Origin: Chrysopilus asiliformis
Taxonomy: Eukaryota; Arthropoda; Insecta; Diptera; Rhagionidae
DNA: 64,000 nt
Assembly: GCA_964034945.1 (NCBI GenBank)
Contig: OZ035963.1
Span: 43,981,090-44,045,089 of the forward strand
Direction of reading: 5' to 3'
Shown here one piece after another: positions 32,458 to 43,449 of the stretch (within the stretch, counting starts at the first letter, position 1; the number at the start of each line of letters is the position of its first letter). The translations under genes and the position numbers were made by a program. The notes beneath the pieces were generated by a model. That model saw only the letters and a program-made list of their open reading frames with translations, searched no databases and was not told the origin of the DNA.

Positions 32458-34246
32458 GTTTAGAATGATAAAAAAAATTGAATTTTGCATGTTCATCCGT
32501 CCGTCTGTGGCGTGGATCGCGGGCGCACGGATTGAGCTAGAGACTTGAAATTTTACGCAGACTCGTTTTTCGTAAAATGCAAGGCTAAGTTCGTTAATGG
32601 ACAAAAATGGACTATTAGGGGCGTACCCCCCATGCTAACAAAAACGTTTTTTTGTAAATATCTCAAAAACTTATCAAAAAAGTTATTTAGGATATGATTC
32701 TACATAAAACTCCCATACATCAAAATCCGATTGAAATAAATTTTAAAAAATCTTATTGAAAAGTTTGACTTCAAAGTGGAATTTGGATACAACTGTTCAC
32801 CGTTCACTTAAATCACCATACGGGAATTCAATATTGCCAGATTGGCAATTATGGCTTTTGTTATGTTTTTGTAGGCTAAAAACGTGTGTTAAAGCTCTAA
32901 GCCAGGGGTGGGCATTAAGTCGATCGCGATCGACCGGTGGATCGCCAAGACATTTTGGGGTGACCGCCTTCACTAAGACCTAAGACGCGCATACTAAAAG
33001 AAACATATTTATGGAACACCAAAGCCAGCTAGACTGGAGAATCGGCTTTTCACAATCGACGCGACTGTGTTTATTTAAGGGGCTATACTTAGGGATGCAA
33101 CATCGTTCATAAAACCTCGATATATCGAAAATCGATGTTTTTTTAAGGCGACATCGATGTCAAAACACATCGTCCTGAAAACATCGATACCTCGATGTTT
33201 TTCCGATGTTTTGAAAATGTTAAATTTAATAAATAATTTAGCCACCTGGCGGATGCTCTACTGTGGGTGGAGTGCACCCAGGTAGAATTAACACGGTTTT
33301 AATTCTTCTTATACGTTGAGCCACCAAAAACCCGTTAGTTTTCGAGATATTCGCAAAAAATTAATTTTTTGAAATACCGGCATATCTTCATAACGGAGTT
33401 CTAGTAAAAGTCATAAATGTAGCAAATTTTATTGTCTCCGAGTTTTGTAATACATAAGACTACTGGAAAATGGTTAGTTTCGGAATAAATTGCAAAAAAA
33501 ACGCATTGTTTTCAAAAAGACGCCGTTTTGGTTAAGGTAAGTGTACACTATTACGGCCTAGTACATTATTCCGTCCCATTTCATTAAAACTCATAAAATA
33601 AGAAAACTGATCAACTTTTGAGGAAATCACTTGATAAAACTTGATCAGTAATGTTTACTGTGTCTAAAAATGAAGTGTAGTATATATTATTGTCTATCAA
33701 TTACAACTAATAATCCTATCTTGATAAGTAATTCTGTGAAAAGTGCTGTGCCAAGTAAACGTGTTGTGTGAATCGTCAAGGAACTGAAGCAATTTTCTTA
33801 AGATCACAAAAAGTAAAAGGTAAGTCATTTCTAACCACATCTTTGTTTTTGTTAAAATTATACCTTTTTTTTAAGTATTGTTATTTGTATCAAAGTGTTA
33901 CTCTGTGTTTTTTTAATTAAACAAGCAGTTTTACTGTCGGACGGAATTACGTTCACTAAATAATCTGACGTGTACATTATTCCGTGCCTAGGACGGAATT
34001 CACGAATAATAATTAGTTTTTCTTTGGCTTTTTTTGCAATCAATCATAAAATAAATAATTAGTTATCGGTTTTATTAAATAAAGTATACCATAGATGTGC
34101 ACTTGAGCAAATTCCGGACCACATTTTTTTTTACTGTTTTTTAGTTATTTGAGATTTTATCAACAACTTTTTTTTATATTATAAGAGAATCTTCTCCATA
34201 CCACGTTTTTTGTTATTCATTACAATTTGTGTAAAATCCGAGAATT

Positions 34247-34271
34247 ATCTATATATATAAAAATGGATGTT

Positions 34272-34318
<47 letters not shown>

Positions 34319-35699
34319 TTGTTTGAGATTACAAAACTCAAAAACTACTGGACCGATTTTTACGCGGTTTTTTGCAAAATCATCTGCGTTGCCAGGAGCA
34401 GGTTTTTAGCTATGTAGATTTTCAAAATTCGAAACGGAAGGTCCTGTAAGGATAATAAAAATATCCTTTTTCCCATTTTTCCCCGGAAAATTTTGCATTA
34501 TAGGGTTTTTGGAGTCGCTGATCACGAATCCGGTATTAGATTTTCAAAATTCTAAACGGAAGGTCCTCTAAGGATAATGAAAATATCCTTTTTCCCATTT
34601 CTCTCCGGAAAAATTTACATTATAGGGTTTTTGGGGTCGCTGATCACGAATCCGGTATTAGATTTTCAAAATTCGAAACGGAAGGTCCTGTAAGGATAAT
34701 GAAAATATCCTTTTTCCCATTTCTCCCCGGAAAAATTTACATTATGGGGTTTTTGGGGTCGCTGATCACGAATCCGGTATTAGATTTTCAAAATTCTAAA
34801 CGGAAGGTCCTGTAAGGATAATGAAAATATCCTTTTTCCCATTTCTCCCCGGAAAAATTTACATTATAGGGTTTTTGGGGTCGCTGATCACGAATCCGGT
34901 ATTAGATTTTCAAAATCCGAAACGGAAGGTCCTGTAAGGATAATGAAAATATCCTTTTTCGCATTTCTCCCCGGAAAAATTTGCATTATGGGGTTTTTGG
35001 GGTCGCTGATCACGGCTCTGCTGTTGGAATTTTAAAATTCGAAACGGAAGGTCCTGTAAGGATAATGAAAATATCCTTTTTCCCATTTCTCCCCGGAAAA
35101 ATTTGCATTATGGGGTTTTTGGGGTCGCTGATCACGGCTCTGCTGTTGGAATTTTAAAATTCGAAACGGAAGGTCCTGTAAGGATAACGCAAATATCCTT
35201 TTTCCCCGGAAAGATTGGCATCATGTTTGGGATCGCTGATCACGAATCCGGTATTAGATTTAGAAAAATTTTGAAACGGGAGGTCCTGTAAGGATAACGC
35301 AAATGTCCTTTTTCCCGTTTTTCCCGAAAAAATGGGTATTAAGGGGTTTTCAGGGTCGCTGATTACGAATCCGGCGTTTCAGTTTCAATAACACTAACGA
35401 AAGGTCCTGTAAGGATTACGTTGATTTTCAAGTTTTTTTAAGTTGGTTTTTTGGCATTCTAAATCTATATGTGCAAAAATAATAGACTCAAAAACTACTG
35501 GACCGATTTTTACTTGGTTCATTGTAAAATGATCTGCGTTGTCAGGAGCGAGGTTTTAGCTATGCTAGATTTTCAAAATTCGTAACGGAAGGTCCTGTAA
35601 GGATACCATTTTTTTCCAAAACTTTTTAAGTTATTTATGGTTTTTTGGCATTCTAAAATTCATACAAAAAACTTTTAGCTGCCAACGTAGGGTCTGCTA
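34247..35699 (+). mobile_element. Helitron-like element 1 of a tandem pair
   Basis: It starts TATATATAAAAATGGATGTT with short TCTG runs and TTGAGATTACAAAACTC, carries a 122-bp minisatellite, and ends CAACGTAGGGTCTGCTAG before T. The next element starts immediately. There is no Rep/helicase, so it is non-autonomous. Confidence 0.75.
34430..35350. repeat. 122-bp minisatellite, about 7.5 units
   Basis: The anchor GGTCGCTGATCACGAATCCG recurs at about 34514, 34637, 34758, 34880, 35002 and 35124, a steady 122-bp period. Each unit also has AAACGGAAGGTCCTGTAAGG and ATATCCTTTTTCCC. Units differ by a few substitutions, suggesting unequal exchange. Confidence 0.95.
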
Positions 35700-37179
35700 G
35701 TATGTATATAAAAATGGAAGTTTGTCTGTTTGTTCGTTTGAGATTACAAAACTCAAAAACTACTGGACCGATTTTTACCCGGTTTTTTGCAAAATGATCT
35801 GTGTTGCCAGGAGCAGGTTTTTAGCTATGTAGATTTTTAAAATTCGAAACGGAACGTCCTGTAAGGATAATGAAAATATCCTTTTTCCCATTTTTCCCCG
35901 GAAAAATTTGCATTATAGGGTTTTTGGGGTCGCTGATCACGAATCCGGTATTAGATTTTCAAAATTCGAAACGGAAGGTCCTGTAAGGATACCGCAAATA
36001 TCCTTTTTGGGGTCGCTAATCACGGCTCTGCTGTTGGAATTTAAAAATTCGAAACGGAAGGTTCTTTAAGGATAACGCAAATATCCTTTTTCCCGTTTTT
36101 CCTGGGAAAAATCGACATAAGGAGGTTTTCGGGGTCGCTGATCGCGAATCCGGTGTTAGATTTTTAAAATTCTAAATGGAAAGTCCTGAAAGGATAACGC
36201 AAATACCCTTTTTCTAATTTTGTCTCCGAAAAACTGGCTTTAGGGTGTTTCCGTGGTCGCTGATCACGAGTTGGTTGTTGGAATTTGAAAATTCTAAACG
36301 GAAACTCCTGTAAGGATAACGCAAATATCCTTTTTCCCAATTTTCCCCGGAAAATTGGCATTATAGGGTTTTTGGGGTCGCTAACCACGAATAGGGTTTT
36401 GGGGTCGCTTATCACGAATTCGGTATTAGATTTTCAAAATTCGAAACGGAAGGTCCTGTAAGGATAACTCACATATCCTTTTTCCCGTTTTTCCCCGGAA
36501 AATTGGCATTATAGGGTTTTTGGAGTCGCTGACCACGAATCGGGTATTAGATTTTCAAAATTCGAAACGGAAGGTCCTGCAAGGATAAAGTAAATATCAT
36601 TTTTCTCCGGAGAAATCGATATTATGGGGTTTTTGGGGTCGCTGATCACAAATCCGGTATTAGATTTGCAAAATTCTAAACGGAAGTTCCTGAAATGATA
36701 ACGCAAATATCCTTTTTCCCATTATACCCCGGGAAAATTGGCATGTTTGAGATCGCTGATCATGAATCCGATATTAGATTTTCAAAATTCGAAACGGAAG
36801 GTCCTGTAAGGATAACTCACATATCCTTTTTCCCGTTTTTCCCCGGAAAATTGGCATTATAGGGTTTTTGGGGTAGCTAACCACGAATAGGGTTTTGGGG
36901 TCGCTTATCACGAATTCGGTATTAGATTTTCAAAATTCGAAACGGAAGGTCCTGTAAGGATAACTCACATATCCTTTTTCCCGTTTTTCCCCGGAAAATT
37001 GGCATTATAGGGTTTTTGGAGTCGCTGACCACGAATCCGGTATTAGATTTTCAAAATTCGAAACGGAAGGTCCCGTAAGGATAACATTTTTTCCCAAAAC
37101 TTTTTAAGTTATTTATGGTTTTTTGGCATTCTAAAATTTATACAAAAAACTTTTAGCTGGCAACGTAGGGTCTGCTAGT
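35700..37179 (+). mobile_element. Helitron-like element 2 of the tandem pair
   Basis: It starts TATGTATATAAAAATGGAAG directly after element 1 and ends GCAACGTAGGGTCTGCTAG before T at 37179-37180. It carries about nine minisatellite units (35840-37085) of more variable length than element 1, including a near-identical block repeated at 36370-36530 and 36860-37030. Confidence 0.75.
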
Positions 37180-38511
37180 TATAAAATAAAAGAGTAATAT
37201 TTTTACTACAAGTTTTGATTAAAAACACTAAAATTATATTTATATTCTACTAATTTTACCTAGCACGGAATTTGGTTCCCGACTTAATCAGACGTGTACA
37301 ATATTCCGTGACAAAGACGGAATTCGCAATCGAATTAAAAACAATGACAATGTGCGGAGCCAACTGGCGTTGGCCTGAACACGATGAGGTCCTTTTTATG
37401 ACGCTAAAGATGCCTTGAAGAAAATTAACTTTCAAGTGCTTTTAAATAATAGAGGAATTTATTCTATTCAAGACTTTAATTGAGCAAATAATGCAACTGT
37501 TTAAGAAAATATATTTTATATTAACTTCAATGCAATGAATTGTGATTTTTATTTTATTTTTGTATTATAGAAAATATATATTATATTCTATAATCGAATA
37601 AATACATATCTGCATAAATATTGTTTTTCTTATTTAAATATCTGTTGTGTTTTATAGGAAGGAAAATGATATTATGTATACTTAAGTGTTTAAACTTTCA
37701 AAAAATTCAAATTATTAAATTTAAATTTCTTCATATTGGATATTTCACGATTTACACCGCTATTGTAGCTGTTTTTATGTTTATTTCATAAAACTTAAGC
37801 TCTTTCATACTGCTTTGTGTGCAAAACTGCCATTCTCATAGATAGGCCGGAATTAGGTACTTACTAGCACGGAATTAAATACAACGTCATTTTTTTAGCA
37901 CGGAATTACAGACAATTAAGGTGTTAACAAATTTATCAATAAATAATATAAAATATATTTTTACAAGTATGACACATATAAAAATCTACACAGAATTGAT
38001 ATTAAATTATGCTAAAAAAAGTTTTGCATTGCTGCTTTATCTTGGATAAGCACAAATTCAACTGAAAGTGGCAGACCCCTTAATGGCACGGAATATGGTA
38101 CAGTTACCTTACTTCCGGTTAACGGATTTCCACATCAGGACCAAACTTCTCTGTAAAATTTCATGGCTAGCTCTGGTATTTTTTGCGAAATCTTGTAGAA
38201 AGATTAAACCGAAAATTGATACCAAAGAAAATTTAAACAAATCTTTAAGTAGAGTGGCTATATTAAACCTATCTAAAAACTAGTCCTCTAGTCCTAAAAT
38301 TAGGTTCTCTACTAATTTTATGAAGAGTAACGTTCTAACATCGTGATTAGCAACATCGATACCTTGATATATCGGCCTGTTCAACATCGAGGTTAAAACT
38401 CGATATTTTTCAACGATACCTCGATGTTTTGCAAAATACATGGGTAGTATCCCTAGTTATACTACCCATGTTGTTTTGCAAACATCGAGGTATCGTTGGC
38501 ATCCCTAGTTA

Positions 38512-39069
38512 TGGTTCAACCACAATTGGGGCGGCAAGCGGCAGCGGCGGGCGGCATTTTTTTTGCACTTACGTAGCGCAACTAGAGCTGCTACAATACA
38601 GCGGCAACGGCAGCGCACTTTTTCCGTCGCCGCCGAGTTTGAATCAAAGTCAAACTTGCCGCCGCCGCCCAAAATGTCTTCTGAAAACCACTACATTCGG
38701 CGCCACATTCTATGACGATTTTTCTTCGTTGTTTAGTGACAACCACCACATTCGGCGCCACATTCTATGCAGATATTTTGACGTTTTGATTTCGCAAGAT
38801 ACCGACAACGAAGAAAAAATTAATCGAGTTCGTGAAAGGAAATCCAATGCTATACGATTTGGCCCATCCTCAATATAAAAGGATAGACATCAAGGAAAAT
38901 AAATGGAGCGAAGTAGCGGACGAATCAAATAAGTTTTGGCGTGCCAATTTTGACAGAAGCATATGCCGACGGTGCCGCTATCATTGTAGCTGGCTCGGCG
39001 GTATGTGTGGCGGCGCCATGCCGCCCGCCGTCGCCGCTACCGCTTGCCGCCCCAATTGTGGTTGAACCA
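38512..39069 (+). mobile_element. PIF/Harbinger-like element with MADF remnant
   Basis: Inverted ends of about 47 bp start TGGTTCAACCACAATTGGGG. The TTA duplication (38509-38511, 39070-39072) is the canonical PIF/Harbinger signature. The interior is GC-rich near the ends and contains a direct repeat, ACATTCGGCGCCACATTCTA (about 38693 and 38749). It sits within the putative 8-bp duplication of the hAT-like element at 33090, so it is the younger insertion. Confidence 0.92.
38829..38940 (+). pseudogene. MADF-domain fragment (Harbinger ORF1-like)
   Basis: The frame reads EFVKGNPMLYDLAHPQYKRI, then DIKENKWSEVADESN. The pattern V-x-x-x-P-x-L-Y-D-x-x-H-x-x-Y...W-x-E-(I/V)-A is the MADF Myb/SANT-like domain, carried by the DNA-binding partner protein of many PIF/Harbinger transposons. 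The rest of the frame is lost. Confidence 0.65.
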
Positions 39070-39072
39070 TTA

Positions 39073-39701
39073 TACTACCCAGGCGCGCTGAAAAATTAAT
39101 TTTTTTAGGAATTTTTTTCTCGCTTACTAACGATTGGATTAAAATGAAATTTTGAGGCTTAATTACACATGTATTGTGCTATACAAAAAAAATTAATACA
39201 AAATGGCGCCGTGGCACTATATTACTTGAAAGTATGTTTTTTCCGAAGCGGTAAACGGCACTCGTACGCCACCTAGAGCAAAAAAATTAATTTTTTTAAA
39301 CTACATATGTTTTTCTGTGAAAGTACACAGGATTTTTTTTTTTGAAAATTTACAAATTGGCATCAATTTTAATAATTTTTTTTTCGTTTTTTGGCAAAAA
39401 ATCAACCTTAAATTGTTTATCACAAATTTAATTTTTTATCAATCTTAAAACTCTATGTACTTCCATAGACAATCTATCTGAGAAACTACAGTTAAAATTT
39501 CAAGTAAATCCGATGAAAATTGACCAAGTTTCTGACAACACAAGTTTGAAAAACGTAGTTTCGTGAGAAACGCGTTTAATGTTTCATGCCGCATTTACGG
39601 GCGCTCCAAGGCACTTACGAAAATAAGCTAAAAAAATATTTTTAGTTGCTTTTCACCCAAAATTGCCTTGGGATATTATTTTTCGATAGTTTATACATCA
39701 T
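39073..39701. other. No gene seen
   Basis: AT-rich, with repeated AATTAATTTTTT-like runs also seen near 33360. No coding signature. Confidence 0.4.
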
Positions 39702-39705
39702 TTAA

Positions 39706-39936
39706 CCCTCTAACCGGAATATTACCGAGAAAAATTCACTAAAATATGACTTTCAACTTGCGACAGACCGTAACCAAGACAACGTACAGGGCTAAATTTT
39801 TTCCAGCATGTAAAGCGATAACTTACAAAAGTCAGTGTAAGACGTTCCGGCGATTTCCGGCGATTAAAATTGTTACCCGTTATAAACAAGCGAATTCCCT
39901 GAAGCCCGCCTTAAGGCGGGCATTCCGGCTAGAGGG
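39706..39936. mobile_element. piggyBac-type MITE, 231 bp
   Basis: TTAA (39702-39705, 39937-39940) flanks inverted ends CCCTCTAACCGGAAT and, reversed, CCCTCTAGCCGGAAT. An internal palindrome CCCGCCTTAAGGCGGG lies near the right end. Confidence 0.92.
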
Positions 39937-39940
39937 TTAA

Positions 39941-40396
39941 GCCAATAAAAAAAATCGAAAACAAAAAAAAATTCTGGGTAGTTTAACCCCTTAAGCAAAT
40001 GATTCGATGAATGTGTACACGACACATGTACCTTCCATGGAAGCCTTCATCTATTGTAATTATGTAGGTAAGTACATATTCCGTATTTATTATTAAGTTA
40101 TAATAAATATTGTAGACCTTTTTTTTAGCTCACCACACCTACGCCACTGGGTGGACCGCAATAACTTTAAAAAATTAGAAGTAGCCCGTACCTTGGAAAA
40201 GTCTGCCCATTTATTTTTGTTGAAATTTTCGAAGGTTTATCGTGTGTGGAATAAGCAGAAGGATATCTTTGGGTGAGGCAAGATACCTGAGCTTTGAAAG
40301 TGTCAAAAGAGTGGGTGCCATGTTTTCAAGATTGATTTAAAGCAGGCATCATCAGCTAGTGACTCGACTGGCCCATCGCACAGATTGGCTTTAAAG
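39941..40396. other. No gene seen
   Basis: Contains a possible isolated hAT-type left end (CAGGCATCATCAGCTAGTGA at 40341), related to the MITE at 32271. The right partner was not found. Confidence 0.4.
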
Positions 40397-40578
40397 GAGA
40401 TGTCCCACTGGCGCATCAGCTCCTGTAGCTGACTGATCCCGACATCAGGTCGCGCAGCTGCAGGAACTGATTCGATCAGTTGACATGGCACACTGAACTG
40501 GGATCAGCTGACCTCAAACGTCAAAATGTCGGACTCGGAGGAAGAACTTCTCCTTATTTCTCTGCTAAAAAACTGAAT

Positions 40579-40626
40579 CGTTGCAATCGTACAAGCATCT
40601 ATCTTTTCCTACAGCTTGTACGATTC
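40579..40626. repeat. 12-bp inverted repeat
   Basis: AATCGTACAAGC and its exact reverse complement, about 24 nt apart, lie just after the short acidic frame. Confidence 0.7.
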
Positions 40627-41206
40627 CTGTGTTTAATTTTTCCTATTCGATGGACATTGTATTTATTTTCTCTTGTTCAAAAGTTTATTAGTTAACCCTC
40701 CGTCTACCGAAAAAAAAACCTGCTAGAACTACCGTTGGGGTCAATTAGACCTCAATCGGTAATAAGCCATTTTCCTTTAGTTGTTATTGAAAAAGTCTGA
40801 GTACACTTAAAAAAAATCTTCACTACCCAGCCAAAATTTTGTTCCGAATTCGTTACGAAGTCGGAAGAAATGTCGGATGTGACTTCCGAAATCGGATCCG
40901 ATTTCGTAACGAATTCGTACAGAAATTTGTATGAAATGGTTGACACGACTTCGGAACGAAATTTCGTTCCGAATTCGTACCGACGTTTCGTTTCGAATTC
41001 GTACCGAAATGTCTTATATACTTTCCTTATATACTTCGAAATGTCGAATCGATTTCGTAACGACATCGATACTTTTTCGATTCGATTTCGTAACGAAGTC
41101 GATACTTTTTCGAATCGATTTCGTAACGAAGTCGATACTTTTTCGAATCGATTTCGTAACTATTTCGCAGACATTTCGTAAATTTTTCGTAAGGACTTCG
41201 TATCAT

Positions 41207-41344
41207 ATTTCTGCGGTAATAAAGTAGCTTAAGTCGATTTTCAGGTGAAGTCGAACTGATCTGTATTTGCATTTCCACACAGATTACTTTAGCTTCTTCT
41301 AAAAATCGACTTAAGCTACTTTAACGTATTACCACAGAAATATG
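41207..41344. repeat. Inverted repeat, about 45-bp arms
   Basis: The left ATATTTCTGCGGTAATAAAG and reversed right ATATTTCTGTGGTAATACGT converge on the shared AAAGTAGCTTAAGTCGATTT. It may be a small foldback MITE. Confidence 0.7.
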
Positions 41345-42036
41345 AAGAATTCGACACATTTTTTTTACAGAAATATTATATAGTCGCGATACTGTAATTC
41401 GTGAAAAAACAATATGTATTGATAGTTTAAAAAATATTAAATGTTTGCAATTAATTTATTGTCATTGAATAAAAAAAGCAGTTTTTTTAAATATACATTT
41501 TTTATTGCTTCATCTATTTCATTTATGGAGCTTTGAGCTAAATTCTCGATGCAGCTGTCTGAAATAGTTTTGCATTTATTAGCAATAAAAAATAATAATA
41601 TACTATTAAGTACCTTTTAAAATCTTTTTAATCATCATATCTTTGACTGGAATGTTATTATTGAGTGAAGTCCACGAAAAATTATATAGCAATATCATCA
41701 TTTCCAAAAATTGCTTTGAGATTTCCATATATGAATTTGTAGACATTTAATTTACTCAGGTGTCCATATTTAATTTTCTGTTAAATTTTTAGTAGTAATT
41801 AATATATACATATGTTACAATATATAATTTGTTTTTGATTTACCAAACGACTTTTTGTTATCTCACCTGATTTTTGACGATCACAGAATTTCCTCGATGG
41901 AATTTTCCAATAGCCCGACCCAACTCAAAAAGCATCCACACCTCACCGATTACAAAGGAAAACTAAAAACCTAATTCGACTCCATAAGTCGAAACTTATT
42001 TGCGATCGTTTTTATCCTCTTCTCCGAAAAAAATCT

Positions 42037-42690
42037 GGGGCTTTATCATGTATCTCGAATCGAAAATCAAATCGACTCGAACACCGCACTCGAAAACGGA
42101 TTTCATTGGTATCATGTAAAACTTTCGTTTCGAGTAAAATGTATTGCCATAAATTAATCGAAAACAAGGAACCTGCTGGTAACTTGGAAATTTCGTGTTT
42201 ATATTTAGTGTCATTATTGAATAGTTTTATATAATTTGTTGTTAGTTTTTGTGTTTTCTTTTTTGTAAAATTAATGCCGGCAGTTTAAAAAAAATGAAAT
42301 AAGAACCGGATAAAAGTGAATGTGAAATAAGTGCCAGAAAAAAGTGACGAAAGTGATGATGGCGGTTTCAACCCAAGAATTCATACGGAATGGACTTCGT
42401 TTAAAATCGTGATTAACTAAATATTATATGTTAGAGGCCACTTTTCCTTATTTTTTATAGATTTTTCAAGGAATTTAAATATGTTTTGCTAGAAATAAAG
42501 TTCTCACATAAAAAAAAACATTGAAATGACTTAAATTTTCTTTTCGAGTTTCATTTCCGGCAACTGAAAAGTGTTCGAGTAAATTTCCGAAAATGAATGA
42601 CAAATATTTGATCGAATTCGAGTTAGCTGATACCGTTTCAAACATTTCCGTGCATTTCATTTTCGATTCGAGTTCCCTGATAAGGCCCCA
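42037..42690. mobile_element. Harbinger-family derivative, copy 1 of tandem duplication
   Basis: It has the same ends as the element at 29699-30939 (GGGGCTTTATCATG; GATAAGGCCCC) but no transposase piece. It is nearly identical to 42795-43449. Confidence 0.8.
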
Positions 42691-42794
42691 GATATTTCGG
42701 ATGCATTTCGGATCCTCCGACTTTGTCCAGACACGTCGTACACAAGTCGAAACTTATTTACGCATTTTAGTAAATTTCCTTTTGAAAAAAATCA

Positions 42795-43449
42795 GGGGCT
42801 TTATCATGTATTTCGAATCGAAAATCAAATCGACTCGAACACCGCACTCGAAAACGGATTTCATTGGTATCATGTAAAACTTTCGTTTCGAGTAAAATGT
42901 ATTGCCATAAATTAATCGAAAACAAGGAACCTGCTGGTAACTTGGAAATTTCGTGTTTATATTTAGTGTCATTATTGAATAGTTTTATATAATTTGTTGT
43001 TAGTTTTTGTGTTTTCTTTTTTGTGAAATTAATGCCGGCAGTTTAAAAAAATTGAAATAAGAACCGGATAAAAGTGAATGTGAAATAAGTGCCAGAAAAA
43101 AGTGACGAAAGTGATGATGGCGGTTTCAACCCAAGAATTCATACGGAATGGACTTCGTTTAAAATCGTGATTAACTAAATATTATATGTTAGAGGCCACT
43201 TTTCCTTATTTTTTATAGATTTTTCAAGGAATTTAAATATGTTTTGCTAGAAATAAAATTCTCACATAAAAAAAAACATTGAAATGACTTAAATTTTCTT
43301 TTCGAGTTTCATTTCCGGCAACTGAAAAGTGTTCGAGTAAATTTCCGAAAATGAAAGACAAATATTTGATCGAATTCGAGTTAGCTGATACCGTTTCAAA
43401 CATTTCCGTGCATTTCATTTTCGATTCGAGTTCCCTGATAAGGCCCCAG
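42795..43449. mobile_element. Harbinger-family derivative, copy 2 of tandem duplication
   Basis: Offset from copy 1 by 758 bp. The unit includes about 100 bp of shared flank (ACAAGTCGAAACTT), so it is a segmental tandem duplication rather than two insertions. Few differences suggest it is recent. Confidence 0.85.

Larger units (their letters stand above)
31847..32867 (+). mobile_element. DINE-like (Helentron) element broken by two hAT MITEs
   Basis: The copy starts TATATCCGTAAGGTGAAAC at about 31849, is interrupted after CCAATGTGT at 31950, and resumes for 13 bp at 32258. It is interrupted again, continues from 32458 through GTCCGTCTGTGGCG, and ends with the hairpin TTGCCAGATTGGCAA and TATGGCTTTTGTTATG. 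It is more diverged than its sisters. Confidence 0.85.
33537..38108. mobile_element. TIR element with repeated ACGGAATT motifs, holding the Helitron-like pair
   Basis: The left AAGGTAAGTGTACACTATTA and reversed right AAGGTAACTGTACCATATTC are imperfect inverted ends. The motifs ACGTGTACA.TATTCCGTG and ACGGAATT recur throughout the interior (33570, 33960, 37300, 37860, 37910). Without the Helitron-like pair it would be about 1.6 kb. The superfamily is not identified; TA duplications are possible. Confidence 0.5.
33090..38507. mobile_element. Probable hAT-like element holding nested insertions
   Basis: The left TAGGGATGCAACATCG and reversed right TAGGGATGCCAACGATACCT are both followed by ATCGATGTTT-type repeats. 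The flanks GCTATACT (33082-33089) and GTTATACT (38508-38511 continuing at 39073) agree at 7 of 8 bases. The second flank is itself split by the Harbinger-like MITE at 38512. Another right-like end (TATCCCTAGTTATACT) sits at 38449-38463, so the end region is partly duplicated and inverted. Confidence 0.5.

Noticed and set aside
34430..35350. CRISPR array
   Set aside because: Head-to-tail 122-bp units without unique spacers in a eukaryotic sequence; it is a minisatellite.
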